64,000 nt of DNA. Origin: Bilabrum cf. latius (lineage: Eukaryota; Bigyra: Bicosoecida; Bigyra; Bicosoecida). A program made the position numbers and the translations under genes. The stretch spans positions 372,001-436,000 of the forward strand of contig OZ237761.1 in the NCBI GenBank assembly GCA_965178125.1, given 5' to 3'. Of this stretch, positions 9,921 to 20,600 are shown piece by piece (the first letter of the stretch is position 1; each line of letters opens with the position of its first letter). The notes beneath the pieces are model-generated. The model searched no databases. It was not told where the DNA came from and worked only from the letters and a program-made list of their open reading frames with translations.

Positions 9921-12647
9921 ATGTCGACAATCTCTTTGATGGTGGCTGCCTCAGCAGCTGCTGTAGCGGCCGACCTGACCTACTACGACGTTGCCGGCTC
10001 ACCCGGTCTGCAGGGTACCGCGTTTTCTAGCTCTTCTAAAGTGTCTCCGTTCGACCGGTTCCCTAAATCAGCGCAAGGCGTGGTCTCGGAATCGGTGTGG
10101 TCGCTAAGCAGGGATTCGGCTGGGCTCTTCTTTATGTTCGAGACTAACTCAACGTCGTTCGCGACTAACATTACGTACTTGTATAGTGATACTGAGATGT
10201 GGCACTTTCCATCCACGGGCGTCGCCGGCATGGACCTGTACCGGTGAGTCTGCAAGATAGCAAGATCGCGTGGCACGGTTGGAGCGCAAGCCTTTTTGCG
10301 TTCGATCTAAAGTCCCACAGAGCATTGGCACACATAACTGTTGCATGCGCTATGTGTTCAGTTTTGGTTGATGTCATCCACGATGTTTGGTGAACCACCT
10401 GAACGACGCACCGTTCTTCGTTTGCATCGCAGCTACGATGCCGAGAAAGCCTCGTACCGCTGGGTAGGAACGTCCCGGAACAATATCTACCCGCACAGCA
10501 CAAATGTACTCATTGATGGCTTGCCCACGACGCTCGGCCAGTACGTACTCTTCCTGCCGACGTACAACGCGCCTGTGCAGCTGCACGTCGGCGTCGACAC
10601 GGGCTCTGCGTTCCACCCGACCGACCTGAGCGCGCTGCCAGAGGCAAGCAAGCCGCCTTCCGTGTATCACTACGGCACTTCCATCCAGCAGGGAGCTGTG
10701 GCTTCCAGGCCGGGCATGGCGCACCTGAACCTCTACGCGAAGAACCTTGGCGTGATCGTGTACAACTTCGGCTTCTCCGGGCATGGCCTCATGGAGCTCT
10801 CTGTCGCGGAGCAGCTCGTGCATGGTGACCCGGTCCCCGACGCCGTGGTCATCGACTGCCTCCCGAACATGACCCCGCAGCAAGTCAGCGACCGGACGAT
10901 CCCTCTCGTGCACTACCTGCGCGCCAACCTGACCAACGGTGCCACGGTGCCCATCGTGCTGTCAGAGGGGACTACATACGGGCAGTACTGGCTGGGTAAC
11001 GGCACCGAGATCCACGACGTGCAGTCGGAGAAGCGGGCGGCCCTCCTTGCCCGTTTCGAGGAGCTCTCCCGGACGGACTCGAACCTCTACTACCAGCGCG
11101 GAGACGACCTCTTCTCTTCTGCTTTGCTCCAGGTATCCCCCACTGTGGGGGGCACGCACCCCACGGACGCGGGGATGACCTCCATGGCCGCGGGCTGGGA
11201 AGACACGCTGCGGCCTATCCTCGGCATGGAGTCAGGGAACAAGCCAGGGAACAAGAGGTCCCTGAAGGACACCCTGCTGGGCAAACCGGTGGACCACCCC
11301 AACCGAGTGGCCGCGCGCGCCACGGCGCATCCCGTGGCAGCTGGCTCGTCCTACAGCGAGTCCACGGATCCGGCCGCGATCGTGCCTGCTGGGTACGCGA
11401 CGCGTGCTACCTATGACCGGGCGAGGGAGTCTCACTCGGCGATTCTGCGGGACACCGTTGGCTCCACCGACCTCGACGTGGTGCAGGGGAAGTTGGCCCG
11501 GGCGAGCGCTCGCTCTCCCGACGGTCTCAAAGAATCGGTGGCCGCTGACGCCAAGTACGTCCCCATGATCTCTCTGACAATGTCTGGCCGCGGATTTGTC
11601 GGCACGTCCGGATCGGGCGCGCCACCCACTCCCTTCAACCGCCTGCCCGCCGATGCAGCCGGCGTGGTACCCGCCGAGGTGGAGTCCCTTAGTAACATGT
11701 CCACCGGGGTGAGGATCGGCTTTTAGACGAACTCCACGTCTATCGCTGTGGACTACACCCTCGGGCTGCCCGCCGAGCCCCTGTGGCACATGCCCGTGTC
11801 TGGAACGGCGGGCATGGACCTGTACCGGTGGGACCCGCTCATGGAGCTGTGGCGCTTCGTGTCGTGCGTCACCAGCTTCCCGCGCGCGGGCGACAACCAG
11901 GTCAAGCAGACCATCGCCGTGGGTCTCCCCCAGCAGCCCGACGGCTCCCTCAGCCGCTACCTGCTGCACATGCCTCTCAGGAACTTCCCGCTCGGAGACG
12001 CGGCGCTCGGCGTGGACCAGGATGCAGCGGTTGAGCCGGACCAGGCCTTCCCTCCGCTATCCAAAGGGGGTGCCATCGTATGGTGGGGCACCTCGATCGA
12101 CCAGGGGGGCGTGGCAGCGAGGCCAGGCGACACCTACACGAACATAATCGCGAGGAGGACAGGCAGGGATGTTATCAACCTGGGCTTCGCGGGCAACGGC
12201 AAGATGCAGCCTTCCGTGGTGCCGTTTATTGCCGCTGCCGTGAAGGAGCCGGGTCTCATCGGCATCGACTGCAACCCTAACCTTGGGCCGAGCGCCGTCG
12301 CGAACCTGACCGTGCCAGCGGTGCGCTCGATGCGGGCTCACAACCAGCAGGACACGCCCATCGTGCTAGCAGAAGGCACCACGTACGGCGACACCTGGAT
12401 CGGTGGTGAGACCCAGTTCCAGAAGCGCGCCGCGCTACGCAGCGCCTACGAGCAGCTGGTGGCCGCAGGCGACGACAAGCTGCACTACGTGTTCGGAGAC
12501 AACCTCTTTGCCACGCATGCTGGCGACTTCCGCGCCGCTACCTTCACCAATCCGACTGTGGGCGGGACGCACCCGAGCTCGCTCGGGCACCGCGAGGTGG
12601 GGTATTACTACATGAACGTGCTGCCCGGCTGGTGCAGGGATGCCTGA
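9921..12647 (+). CDS. Secreted tandem SGNH/GDSL-type esterase with GxDLY domains
   Basis: Exons 9921-10243 and 10433-12647 give 845 aa, ending at TGA. A signal peptide (MSTISLMVAASAAAVAA) starts the protein. The protein contains two copies of one architecture. Each has a beta-rich N-domain ending in the GxDLY motif (GMDLYR in both copies) and a lipase/acylhydrolase domain. Catalytic-site blocks appear twice: YGTSIQQG and WGTSIDQG (nucleophile Ser), NFGFSGHG and NLGFAGNG (oxyanion Gly/Asn), and VGGTHPTD and VGGTHPSS (catalytic His). This matches the GxDLY plus SGNH hydrolase type, probably carbohydrate or ester deacetylation outside the cell. One TAG (11724) falls at the start of the second copy, F-TAG-TNSTS, where the first copy has FETNSTS. 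The linker between copies is Ser/Ala-rich. Confidence 0.9.
10244..10432 (+). other. Intron of the SGNH hydrolase gene
   Basis: It begins GTGAGT and ends CATCGCAG. Splicing joins CG to CTACGAT, restoring GMDLYRYDAEKASYRWVG, which lines up with GMDLYRWDPLMELWRFV in the second unit of the same protein. Confidence 0.88.
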
Positions 12648-13054
12648 GCGTGGAGGTGTGGTGGCTACAAAGCCGCATGTAGCCTGTCAGTTTGCTTTCT
12701 AGTTCCTTGACCAGAACACGATTCTTGTCGCGGATTAGTTGTAGTTGTTTCGCGTAGAAAATCGGCCGGAACTGAAGAATATTGTTCGCTCAAGCAACGC
12801 TCGCCCGAGCGACGAGCGGCCGCAGAGCAGCAAGCTCGCGGCTCGGTAGCGGGGCGTGGCAGGAGCGTTTCGATTCCAAACCATTCAGAAAAATACCGCA
12901 AAGCAATCGGAAGAGCCAGCCGCCCCGCACCTAGGGCGCGACGATGCTCCAGCCAGCGCTGGTGGCCTGCATGCATCGCGCGCGCAGCTAGTGGCGGACA
13001 GCAGCCAGCTCCGCACCGCTCTGAGGAAACCAAGTCGCTCCCCAAACAGAACGC
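12648..13054. other. Convergent intergenic region
   Basis: This 407 bp gap lies between the 3' ends of the SGNH hydrolase (plus) and the carboxypeptidase (minus). I see no gene or repeat in it. Confidence 0.5.
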
Positions 13055-14658
13055 TCAGAAGTCCTTGCCCTCAAAGATGGTGTTGACCATCACCTGGGCT
13101 GCCTCGGGCTGATCCCGGGGAACCATGTGGCCTGCGTTAAACACCCGCAGGAAGGTCAGGCCCTGGTAGGTGCGCGCCTCGCCGTAGGCCTGCTTGGCGC
13201 CCTCTGGCTGCCACTTGTGGGGCGTCTGCGCGTTGAACTGATCGTGACCCTCCCACTTGAGAGCCAGGGTCCAGGCCTGCACGCCCAGCCAGTTCACGAT
13301 GAAGTCCATGTCGCCGGCGTACACGACCACGCGCACGCCGCTGGAGAGGAGCGCAGGCACCTTCCACTGCTGGTCCTTCATCCAGTCGCTCGAGAACCCG
13401 GCGTTGACCTGGTAGTTGCAGCTCTCCCACTTGCGGTTCACGCCGAGGTCAGATTGCACCGAGGCGGCGTTCAGGAAGTCCGTGGCGTACGAAAAGTCGT
13501 AGCACAGGGGGGGCACCTGGCACTTGATGCGGATGTCGTAGGGGTTGTAGCCGGACTCTTCATAGGGCCCGAACAGGGCGTTGTTGCAGTACTCCTGGGC
13601 GTCGGAGCACTCTCCCGTGTTGCTCTGGCACTCCTGGATGAGCTGGTTGCACCTGGGCTGGGCTGCGTTCATCTGCTCGTACTGCTAGAGGCTGACCCTG
13701 GGCTCGCCCACGGCCTTGATGCTGTAGTTGTAGGCCAGCTCCTGGTAGTACCCGTCGTACTGTGCCACCGGGTCCGTAAGACCGTTGCCGATGCCGATGC
13801 CAGCGAGGCTAATGTTGGTCTTGCCGGCCACGTTGCTCTCATGGATGGCGTAGGCGAAGGAAGGCACGTAATGGCCGGCGTACGACTCGCCGAAAATGTA
13901 CAGGGGCCTGCCCTGGTATTCGGTGTGGTCGTCCAGGAACTGCACGATGAATCGGAGCAGGTCAGCGGCCACCTGCGTCTCGTTGTGGTCCCAGCCCGCG
14001 GGCGAGTCGGAGTGGCTGAAGCCGGATCCCACGGGGTTGTCGATCCAGATGAATGCGCTCTCCTCGTTCCAGCTGTAGGGGTTCTTGGTGGTGGTCCTGC
14101 CGTCCTTGTTGAAGGTGCATGGGCCATTCTCAGTGCCCAAAGCGAGCATGCTGCGAAGAAATAAAAGGGGTTTGGTGCAGAAGGTGCCATAGCCGGCAGC
14201 GAATGAATGTGGTGGGAGAGACAGGCCACCAGCCTCACGAGGAGCATCCGGGTCCACCCTGCGGTAGCATTTGGAATCGGGAACCAAAGAGGAGGATTTA
14301 TCGGACGAATAAAGCATAGTCATCTATCCGTGCGCGGGCAAGACTTGTCTCACGGTGAGCCAGACAGACAGGGGACCAGTCGCGGAATTTTGGCGCGCTG
14401 GAAACCACCAGGCGAACATCTCCTTATCGAAGGACTCGCCGGGCGCGTCCACGTCATAGTAAACGGCGTAGCTCTCTTGGTCACCGCACAGCGTTGCTGC
14501 AAGGGATTGGGAAGAATTGTGAGCTGATTGCTGCGGTTGTGTGTGGTGAACATTGTTCGATCACTAGGCAGGCATAATATCTCACGAGGAACTGCCTTTT
14601 CCTTTGCGAGCGATAGACCAATTGCAAGTGAAGCAATGGTGGCGATAGCGGTCTTCAT
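13055..14658 (-). CDS. Serine carboxypeptidase (S10 family)
   Basis: Four exons (14658-14586, 14496-14354, 14258-14239, 14150-13055) give 443 aa ending at TGA. The N-terminus MKTAIATIASLAIGLSLA is a signal peptide, so the enzyme is secreted or vacuolar and removes C-terminal residues from peptides. Splicing restores the family signature WLTGGPGCSSMLALGTENGP. The catalytic serine is in FGESYAGHYVP (about Ser168), the catalytic Asp in GDMDFIVNW, and the catalytic His in FNAGHMVPRDQP. Length is normal for the family. Exon 3 is only 20 nt and carries GGPGCSS. One in-frame TAG occurs in the variable middle region (VSL-TAG-QYEQM). It diverges from the LRR gene over a 231-bp gap. Confidence 0.95.
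14151..14238 (-). other. Carboxypeptidase intron 3
   Basis: Donor GTGAGG, acceptor TTCGCAG, 88 nt. It follows the 20-nt microexon; joining TC to CATGCTC restores S-M-L after GGPGCS. Confidence 0.88.
14259..14353 (-). other. Carboxypeptidase intron 2
   Basis: Donor GTGAGA, acceptor CCGCAG, 95 nt. It joins WLT to GGPGCS in phase 0. Confidence 0.88.
14497..14585 (-). other. Carboxypeptidase intron 1
   Basis: Donor GTGAGA, acceptor TTGCAG, 89 nt. It joins the signal-peptide exon to the LCGDQESYAVYYDV exon. Confidence 0.82.
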
Positions 14659-14889
14659 GGTAGGGTTTAAAGCCAGGATGTGGCGCCCAAGGTACTTCAG
14701 GTTCGAAATCCGAGTTATTTAAATGTTGCGCGTACTTGGGGTAGAAGTTGCAGTTTTGGCAGTTGTCCCCCTGTATGCCCTGCGCAATCAGTATTCCAGC
14801 TAAAAGTGTACATATTCGCATTGTTTATTATACGTTCTAGCTTTTCGTTGGATACATTTACCTGAAGTAATTTGAAGCAGGCAAGTACC
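14659..14889. promoter_or_regulatory. Shared upstream region of a divergent gene pair
   Basis: 231 bp separate the start codons of the carboxypeptidase (minus) and the LRR gene (plus). It is more AT-rich than the flanking coding sequence. Two-way promoter function is inferred only from position. Confidence 0.4.
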
Positions 14890-17412
14890 ATGCCACTTAG
14901 AGTATGGTATGGGCATGGATGGACTTCCAAAGATCGGATGGACTCCTTCGATTGGTAGGATTCAGAATTTTGGGAGATCTCCAGCGATGAAGAAGAAGGC
15001 CGAATTGCGCCGAACCGGTGCGAATTAGAGGTAGAGTTTGAACCAGAATTCAGCACAGATACTGCCAGTATCAAGAGCGGTTGCTCAAGTCTTAGATTTG
15101 TGGACACTATCAGATTGGAGGGCCACACTATAGATCAGGACGCCATTCGACCTGTGCTCGAGGGCTTGCAAGCTGCGAGCTTGGCAGAGTTGCGTCACCT
15201 GCAAGCAGAGTCATTCTATGGTTTATACGCATCGGCGACCACGGCGCAGCTGTTTGGGCCTATTCTTGCCCAAGCGTCTGGTCTGCTATCACTTGGAATG
15301 GCGAGCGGCGCGACAAAGGCGTGCGAGCAAGCTGATGAGATAGAACGCAATCTGGCTGGCGGCCTCGCTGCCTGCAGGCTGCTGCACCCTGCATCGCAAC
15401 CGCACAGACTCGAGCTGTCAACTCGTGGTACGCATCAATCCGTATCTATCGCGAAAGCTGTGGGGCAGCTACCTCGATTGGATGAAGTGAAGCTTTCGGG
15501 CTACGACAGCTGCTCCCCTGCCGTCGCTGCCATGATCAGCGCTCCCACGTGCAGCATTCGAAGGCTCGTAGGGGACCAAGTCTTTGACAGCACCGAATCA
15601 GATGCTCCCGTGTGGCGTGCCGTGGCCTCCAACCGCAGCCTCCGATCGCTGAAGTGGGTGTATCCAAGCGCAGCCGACGTGGAAGCCATTGCGGCATTTG
15701 GAGACGCGATTGCTAGGAATACCGGCCTGCGAGAGCTCAGGCTGCTGGCACCACGCAAAGCGTCGCGGCCACTGCGCTATGGCAGCTGCTGTGAGGCGTT
15801 GTTGAGCGCAATGCGGGAAACCCCTGCCGCGCGCCTGGCTCTTCTCGAAATAGGTGAATGGCTGGATAGCCGAGACTAGAAATTCCTTCCGGAGCTGATT
15901 GCCTTTGGTAGGATCGATTGCGTGTAGCTTCGATCCAAATCTCGAATTTCGGGTATTCTCGGAGCAATCGCAAGTCGTAGTAGCGTACTGCGGGCCATCG
16001 AATTGGGATCCGTGTGTCGCTTTGGCGTAAATTCGGCGACCCTATCCAACGATGACATCATCACGCTCGGTCGGGCGCTGGAGCACAACGACAAGCTCGT
16101 AAGCTTCGATGGAGAATGCCCACATCTGCAGTACAGTGGGACGGCTGCACTGGCACAGGGTCTGGCAAAGAATCGGCGCCTCGAGATTCTCCGAATAGGA
16201 GGTGTGACGCTGACCAATCAAGGTCAGACTGCTCTGCTACGTGCTCTAGTTCACAACGATACACTGGTGCATCTGAGTATAGAGGGTAGTCGCACGGGCC
16301 ATCCCGACCCAGCAGTATTCGCGCAAATGCTAAGCACAAACAGGTCCCTCCAGCGGTTCCATTCCATCGGATGGGATGTGCAGTGCAACACTTTTTCCTC
16401 AGCGTCTCGAACGCTGATGGCTGCCCTGGCTCGAAACTAGGGAATACGTCGCATCACTATCGCGCTAGAAGGCTCGCGGATGAGTTTCGACATGGTGCCT
16501 CCATTTGTGTCGAATACTTCCACCTTGAGGGACCTCCGCATATCGGACGATTCTGGGCTGCTTGTTGGCAGTCTACCTAGCTGTCTGAGCTAGCTATGCG
16601 CGGTCGCTGGACTATGCAACACGCAGCTGAGCTCGATAGACTTCAATTTGGCTGACTTAGAGATCGATACTGATAACGAAGAATCTGGATCCGATGATCG
16701 ATTCGAACTGGATGACACCTACGTAGTAGGCACGGTGTACGAGAAGCGCATTCAGGGACTCAACGAGCTCATCGAGGACTGCAACGCACCGGTCAAGACT
16801 CAACATGTGGTTTCAGCATTGTGCACCAAGCAAGAACGCAACAAGGAATACATTATCGAGGCTACTGTGAATGAGGCTGCAGCCTATCGGCGTGTTTCGC
16901 AGCTGCTACCAAAGGCATATGCTAGGGATGCCTGCCTGATGCTGGGACAGCTCGTGCCGAGCTACTTTCATGGCTACTGCAGGCTGAACGTGTGGAGAAG
17001 GATGGCAAAGCTTCTCGACTCCAGCGGCATTTACCGCGCCGCCCTCACCCTCCTCACTGGTCACCTCAACAGCGTTAGGGGCACCCGAGGCGGCAAGTGG
17101 GTCGGAGCCGTGCAGCGGTGCAAGCGCATTTGTGAGGCAGTTTCGTGGCGAAGACGCGGGTAGCTAGCTGAATGGCGTCGTGCGTACGCAGCTAAACGGG
17201 ATGCTGCGCGCGTGTTCCAGGCGGCCAGCCAAGGCCGTCCTCTCGAGCTGGCCAAGCGACTGCGGCTGGGGCACCTGGCAGGCGGAGCCGAGGCGCAGGG
17301 TCTGGTAAATCGGGAGGGTAAGCAAGTGCAGTTGAGCGCTCTAGAGGCAGCGGAGGTAGGCGGACACGAAAAATGCGTGCAGGTCCTCCAATCGTACTTA
17401 GGCTAGGCATGA
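14890..17412 (+). CDS. Leucine-rich-repeat protein with ankyrin-like C-terminus
   Basis: A single frame of about 840 aa has seven internal TAG codons and ends at TGA (17410-17412). The first ATG after an in-frame TGA is 14890; 14938 (MDSFDW) is a second possible start. An acidic N-terminal segment (SSDEEEG) is followed by repeats of the RNI/NLRC type, such as ...NRSLRSLKWV..., ...NTGLRELRLLAP..., ...HNDTLVHLSIEG... and ...NRSLQRFHSIG.... A helical region follows (about 580-760). The last 65 residues (VFQAASQGRPLELAKRL ... ALEAAEVGGHEKCVQVLQSY) resemble ankyrin repeats. The likely role is protein-protein recognition; the partner is unknown. There is no signal peptide or membrane segment, so it is probably cytoplasmic. 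Confidence 0.85.
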
Positions 17413-17626
17413 GAAATTGTCAGGATTTCCGAGGAAAGGGGGGGTAAGGGGACTGGGCGCTGGCTCCACAGATCGGCACATGGCTGCTTGAACAACAACA
17501 CTAACAATAATTCTTGCCGAGCAGTCACAATTTACACCCATCTCGATGCGACGCACACCAATACCAGCATCACAGTTCCAAGCATTGCATCTGAGTGCCA
17601 AGCCTGGTGCACGAAGCAAGTCAACT

Positions 17627-20600
17627 TCACCCTCGCAGCCCTCCGGCCCACGCCGCCAGGCTGTGCGCCGGCGACTTGGATTCCTCCTGCTCAGCCACGC
17701 CAGGGCTCTTCTCCTTGCCTCTGTATAGGGACCTCTTTCGGGCCTCTTTCCTGCGATCGGGATCGAACCGCCCGGCCGTCTCTCGCTTGGCTGCCTCTTC
17801 CTGCAGCTGCTTGTCCTGCACTGGGCTCCCAGCCTCGGCCAAGCCTTGGGTCTGCCCGTCGACGGGGCTGGGCCTATCACCTTCCGCAGCCACCGCCATC
17901 ATGTCTCTTTTCGCTAATCGAAGCGCGGAGGCCGCCATGGCTGTGGCGGCTGCCTCTGTCCGCGCCCTCTCGCTTTCCTGCTCGGCGTGCCGTGACCGAA
18001 CCGCGTATCGAGCGACGGACCCGACAGAGCTCTCCACGGGCCCAGGAGATTCGTTTCTAATGTCACTGCCAGCGCTTCCTACTGAACGTGACCCAGCTGA
18101 CGATACGCTGAGCCTCCTGCCACCAAAGAGACCCTTTCCGTTCGCGCCAGCACCCATGCTTAACCTAAGCCCGGACCCAGCGCCACGATTTCCTTGAGCC
18201 CTGCTCCCACGATGCCGGTCCAGAGAGCCGGCTAGATCCACGCCCAGCATGGCCGCGGCGCCAGAGAGGAGACCCTCACCGCGCACCACCTGAGTACCCA
18301 TGGTAACGTCAGGAGACGTCAGCGCGGCCGCCTCTGCCGCAGCAGCGTACCTGCCCTCCCCTTGCAGCGGTGTCGATGGCATGAAATCGCTGAGAGGTCG
18401 CTCCCCAGTCCCAAGCTCCGCTGGAGCTAGCCCACCGTTCAAATCACGGGATGGAGGGGCATCGTTGCGTTCTTTATGGCCGACGTCGTGACGACTAGAT
18501 GATCCCTGAGAGTTGGATCCTCCCGGGGTGCTCGCCGCCTGAAGCATCGACTTCATCTGCTGCAAACCCCGGGTTCTCGAAGCCGAAGCTGAGAGACTGC
18601 CCGGTGGACTGGCATCATCCAGCCTCTAGAGTCCGCTCCTCGGCTGCTGGTCCCCCTCGCGATCCAAGAAAAGAGGGGCAGACTTGTTGGCCGACCTCAA
18701 GAATGCGACTTTTGCACTGAGCCCACCTCGGCGGCTGACGGTGGGAGAGCTTGTTGTAGCCACCGTCGGAGACGCAGGCTCACTGCTGTCCGATTCAGAG
18801 CTGAACGGTCTCCTCCTGCGGCTCGGGTGCGGCGTTGGCAGACGGGTGCTGGGCTGTCTCGGACGAGATGTGCTGACCTGAGGCTCGCTAGAGCCATCCG
18901 CGAACCGCACCCGACTGCTGCTGCCTCTGCTCGACTTGGTGCTGCCCGCATCGCTGCCCCTGCTACCGGCTCGCCTGCGCTTGGGCGGAGCAGGCTGTTC
19001 ACCAGGCTGGTCCCCGCTTCGGCTCTGGGCTGGACTGGACCCCGGCGATTGACTGACTTCTTGCGGGGCCTATGCCTGAGATTCGATAGGCGATTTCGAT
19101 CGCTCTTCACGCTGTTGTTTCTCCTGCCGCTTCTGCAGCTGCTGCTTACGGCGAGAGCGAAGGAGGAGGCTGTTCCCTGGCCGAGCGAAGCTCGCGCTGG
19201 AGAGTCCCCGTGCAGTGGCGAGCTCGGACGTGGACGGTCTAGTGCGGTTGAACACCGCGGCGGCCTGCTTCACGATACTGCCCTGCCTCGTGTCACATGA
19301 ATCTTGACGGTTGGAGCGCTCTTGTTCCCTGGTCATTGTCCGTGGCGTTTCAAGAGAAACAGAAGCAGTCGTTCGGTCGCTACCCCTTCCCAAGATCCTC
19401 CGAAGTCGAGAGTCGTCCCCGTCGGCACCAGCGGCGCTGTGCATCGTGTCAGCGCCGAACCTCCCGCTGGCACGAATGTCCTCATTCGTCTGATCCCCCC
19501 AAAGCATGCCTGCCCTCTAGCTTGCCGACCGCACGTGCTGCAGGTCCACAGTCCCTTCCTTGGCTGCTTCCACCTGCTCTGCGTTGAGGCCAAGCGGCCT
19601 GTAAGCAGCCCTGCTCAGGCTCAACCCGCCGAACAGACCACCGCCCGGCCAGTGACCTGCTTCTGCCCCTCCCCTCGTGCTCTCGCGCGCGACGGACGCA
19701 CCGGACATGAGTTCTGCGAGGGCATGGGTGCGACCGTCCCTCTGCGACCCCGCTCCGTGCAGCAAACTCGAGCGCGACGAGGCATCCTGCTGCATGGCCG
19801 CGTGCTTGGAGGCAGACGCGGCGATGGATCCCGTCATGTGGCGAGCGCTCGCGTCGTTCCCGCCGCGTGACTCCCTCCCTTCCCTTGCCGCTCTCTCGTC
19901 CACCTGCTTCGAATGCGGCGTGGCGCGCTGCTCGGTCCACACGGGGATTGGCTTGGGCAGGCTATGCATGGCGATGCTAGCCTCCGCCGCTTCGGAGTAC
20001 TTGCCCTGCACCAGCGCGGCCATGCGATCGGACTGGAGTCGGGGACCCTGCTCGGTGTTCCGGTGGGCAGCCGCCGCCACGAGCCGTTCCACCGGCTTCG
20101 AGGCGTCGTCACACCGCATCGCAATGGAAGCAGCGACCCTGACTTCGGATCGAACCAGCCCGCGCCTCCCGCCGGCCTTGATGTACTGCAGCATGCTGTC
20201 CTTAACCGTGGCCTTGCGGCGAGTCACGAGGTCGCGCTGCGCCTGGGCTTGTTCCTTGGCTCGCTGCACCCTACTCCTCTCTTTCTGAATCGCAGCAGCT
20301 GCCTGTGCGACTGCAGCCACTGCCTTCTCGACCGATGCCACCGTTGCCTCACAGGAGACAGCAGCGGCACCACCCTGCAGCTAACCTGCGGGAGGTCCCG
20401 GGGAATCACCAGCGACGGATGAGGCAGAGCTGATCGCACTGCGCGGGCTCGCTGCACCCGGTGAGGCAGCCACGCGACCTTGAGTAGCCATCGATTCCTT
20501 CTGTTCCTCCTTGGCCTGGCGCCTGGCTCTCTTTTTCTCGCGCCTGACTTGCGCGCGGGCTCGCCGGAGCGCCCTGTGTGCCTCACGTCTGGCCTTAGAT

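Noticed and set aside
13127-14164. Long plus-strand frame of 345 codons over the carboxypeptidase
   Set aside because: It is the antisense shadow of a gene with clear S10 motifs; its Val/Leu-rich translation reflects GC-rich complement sequence.
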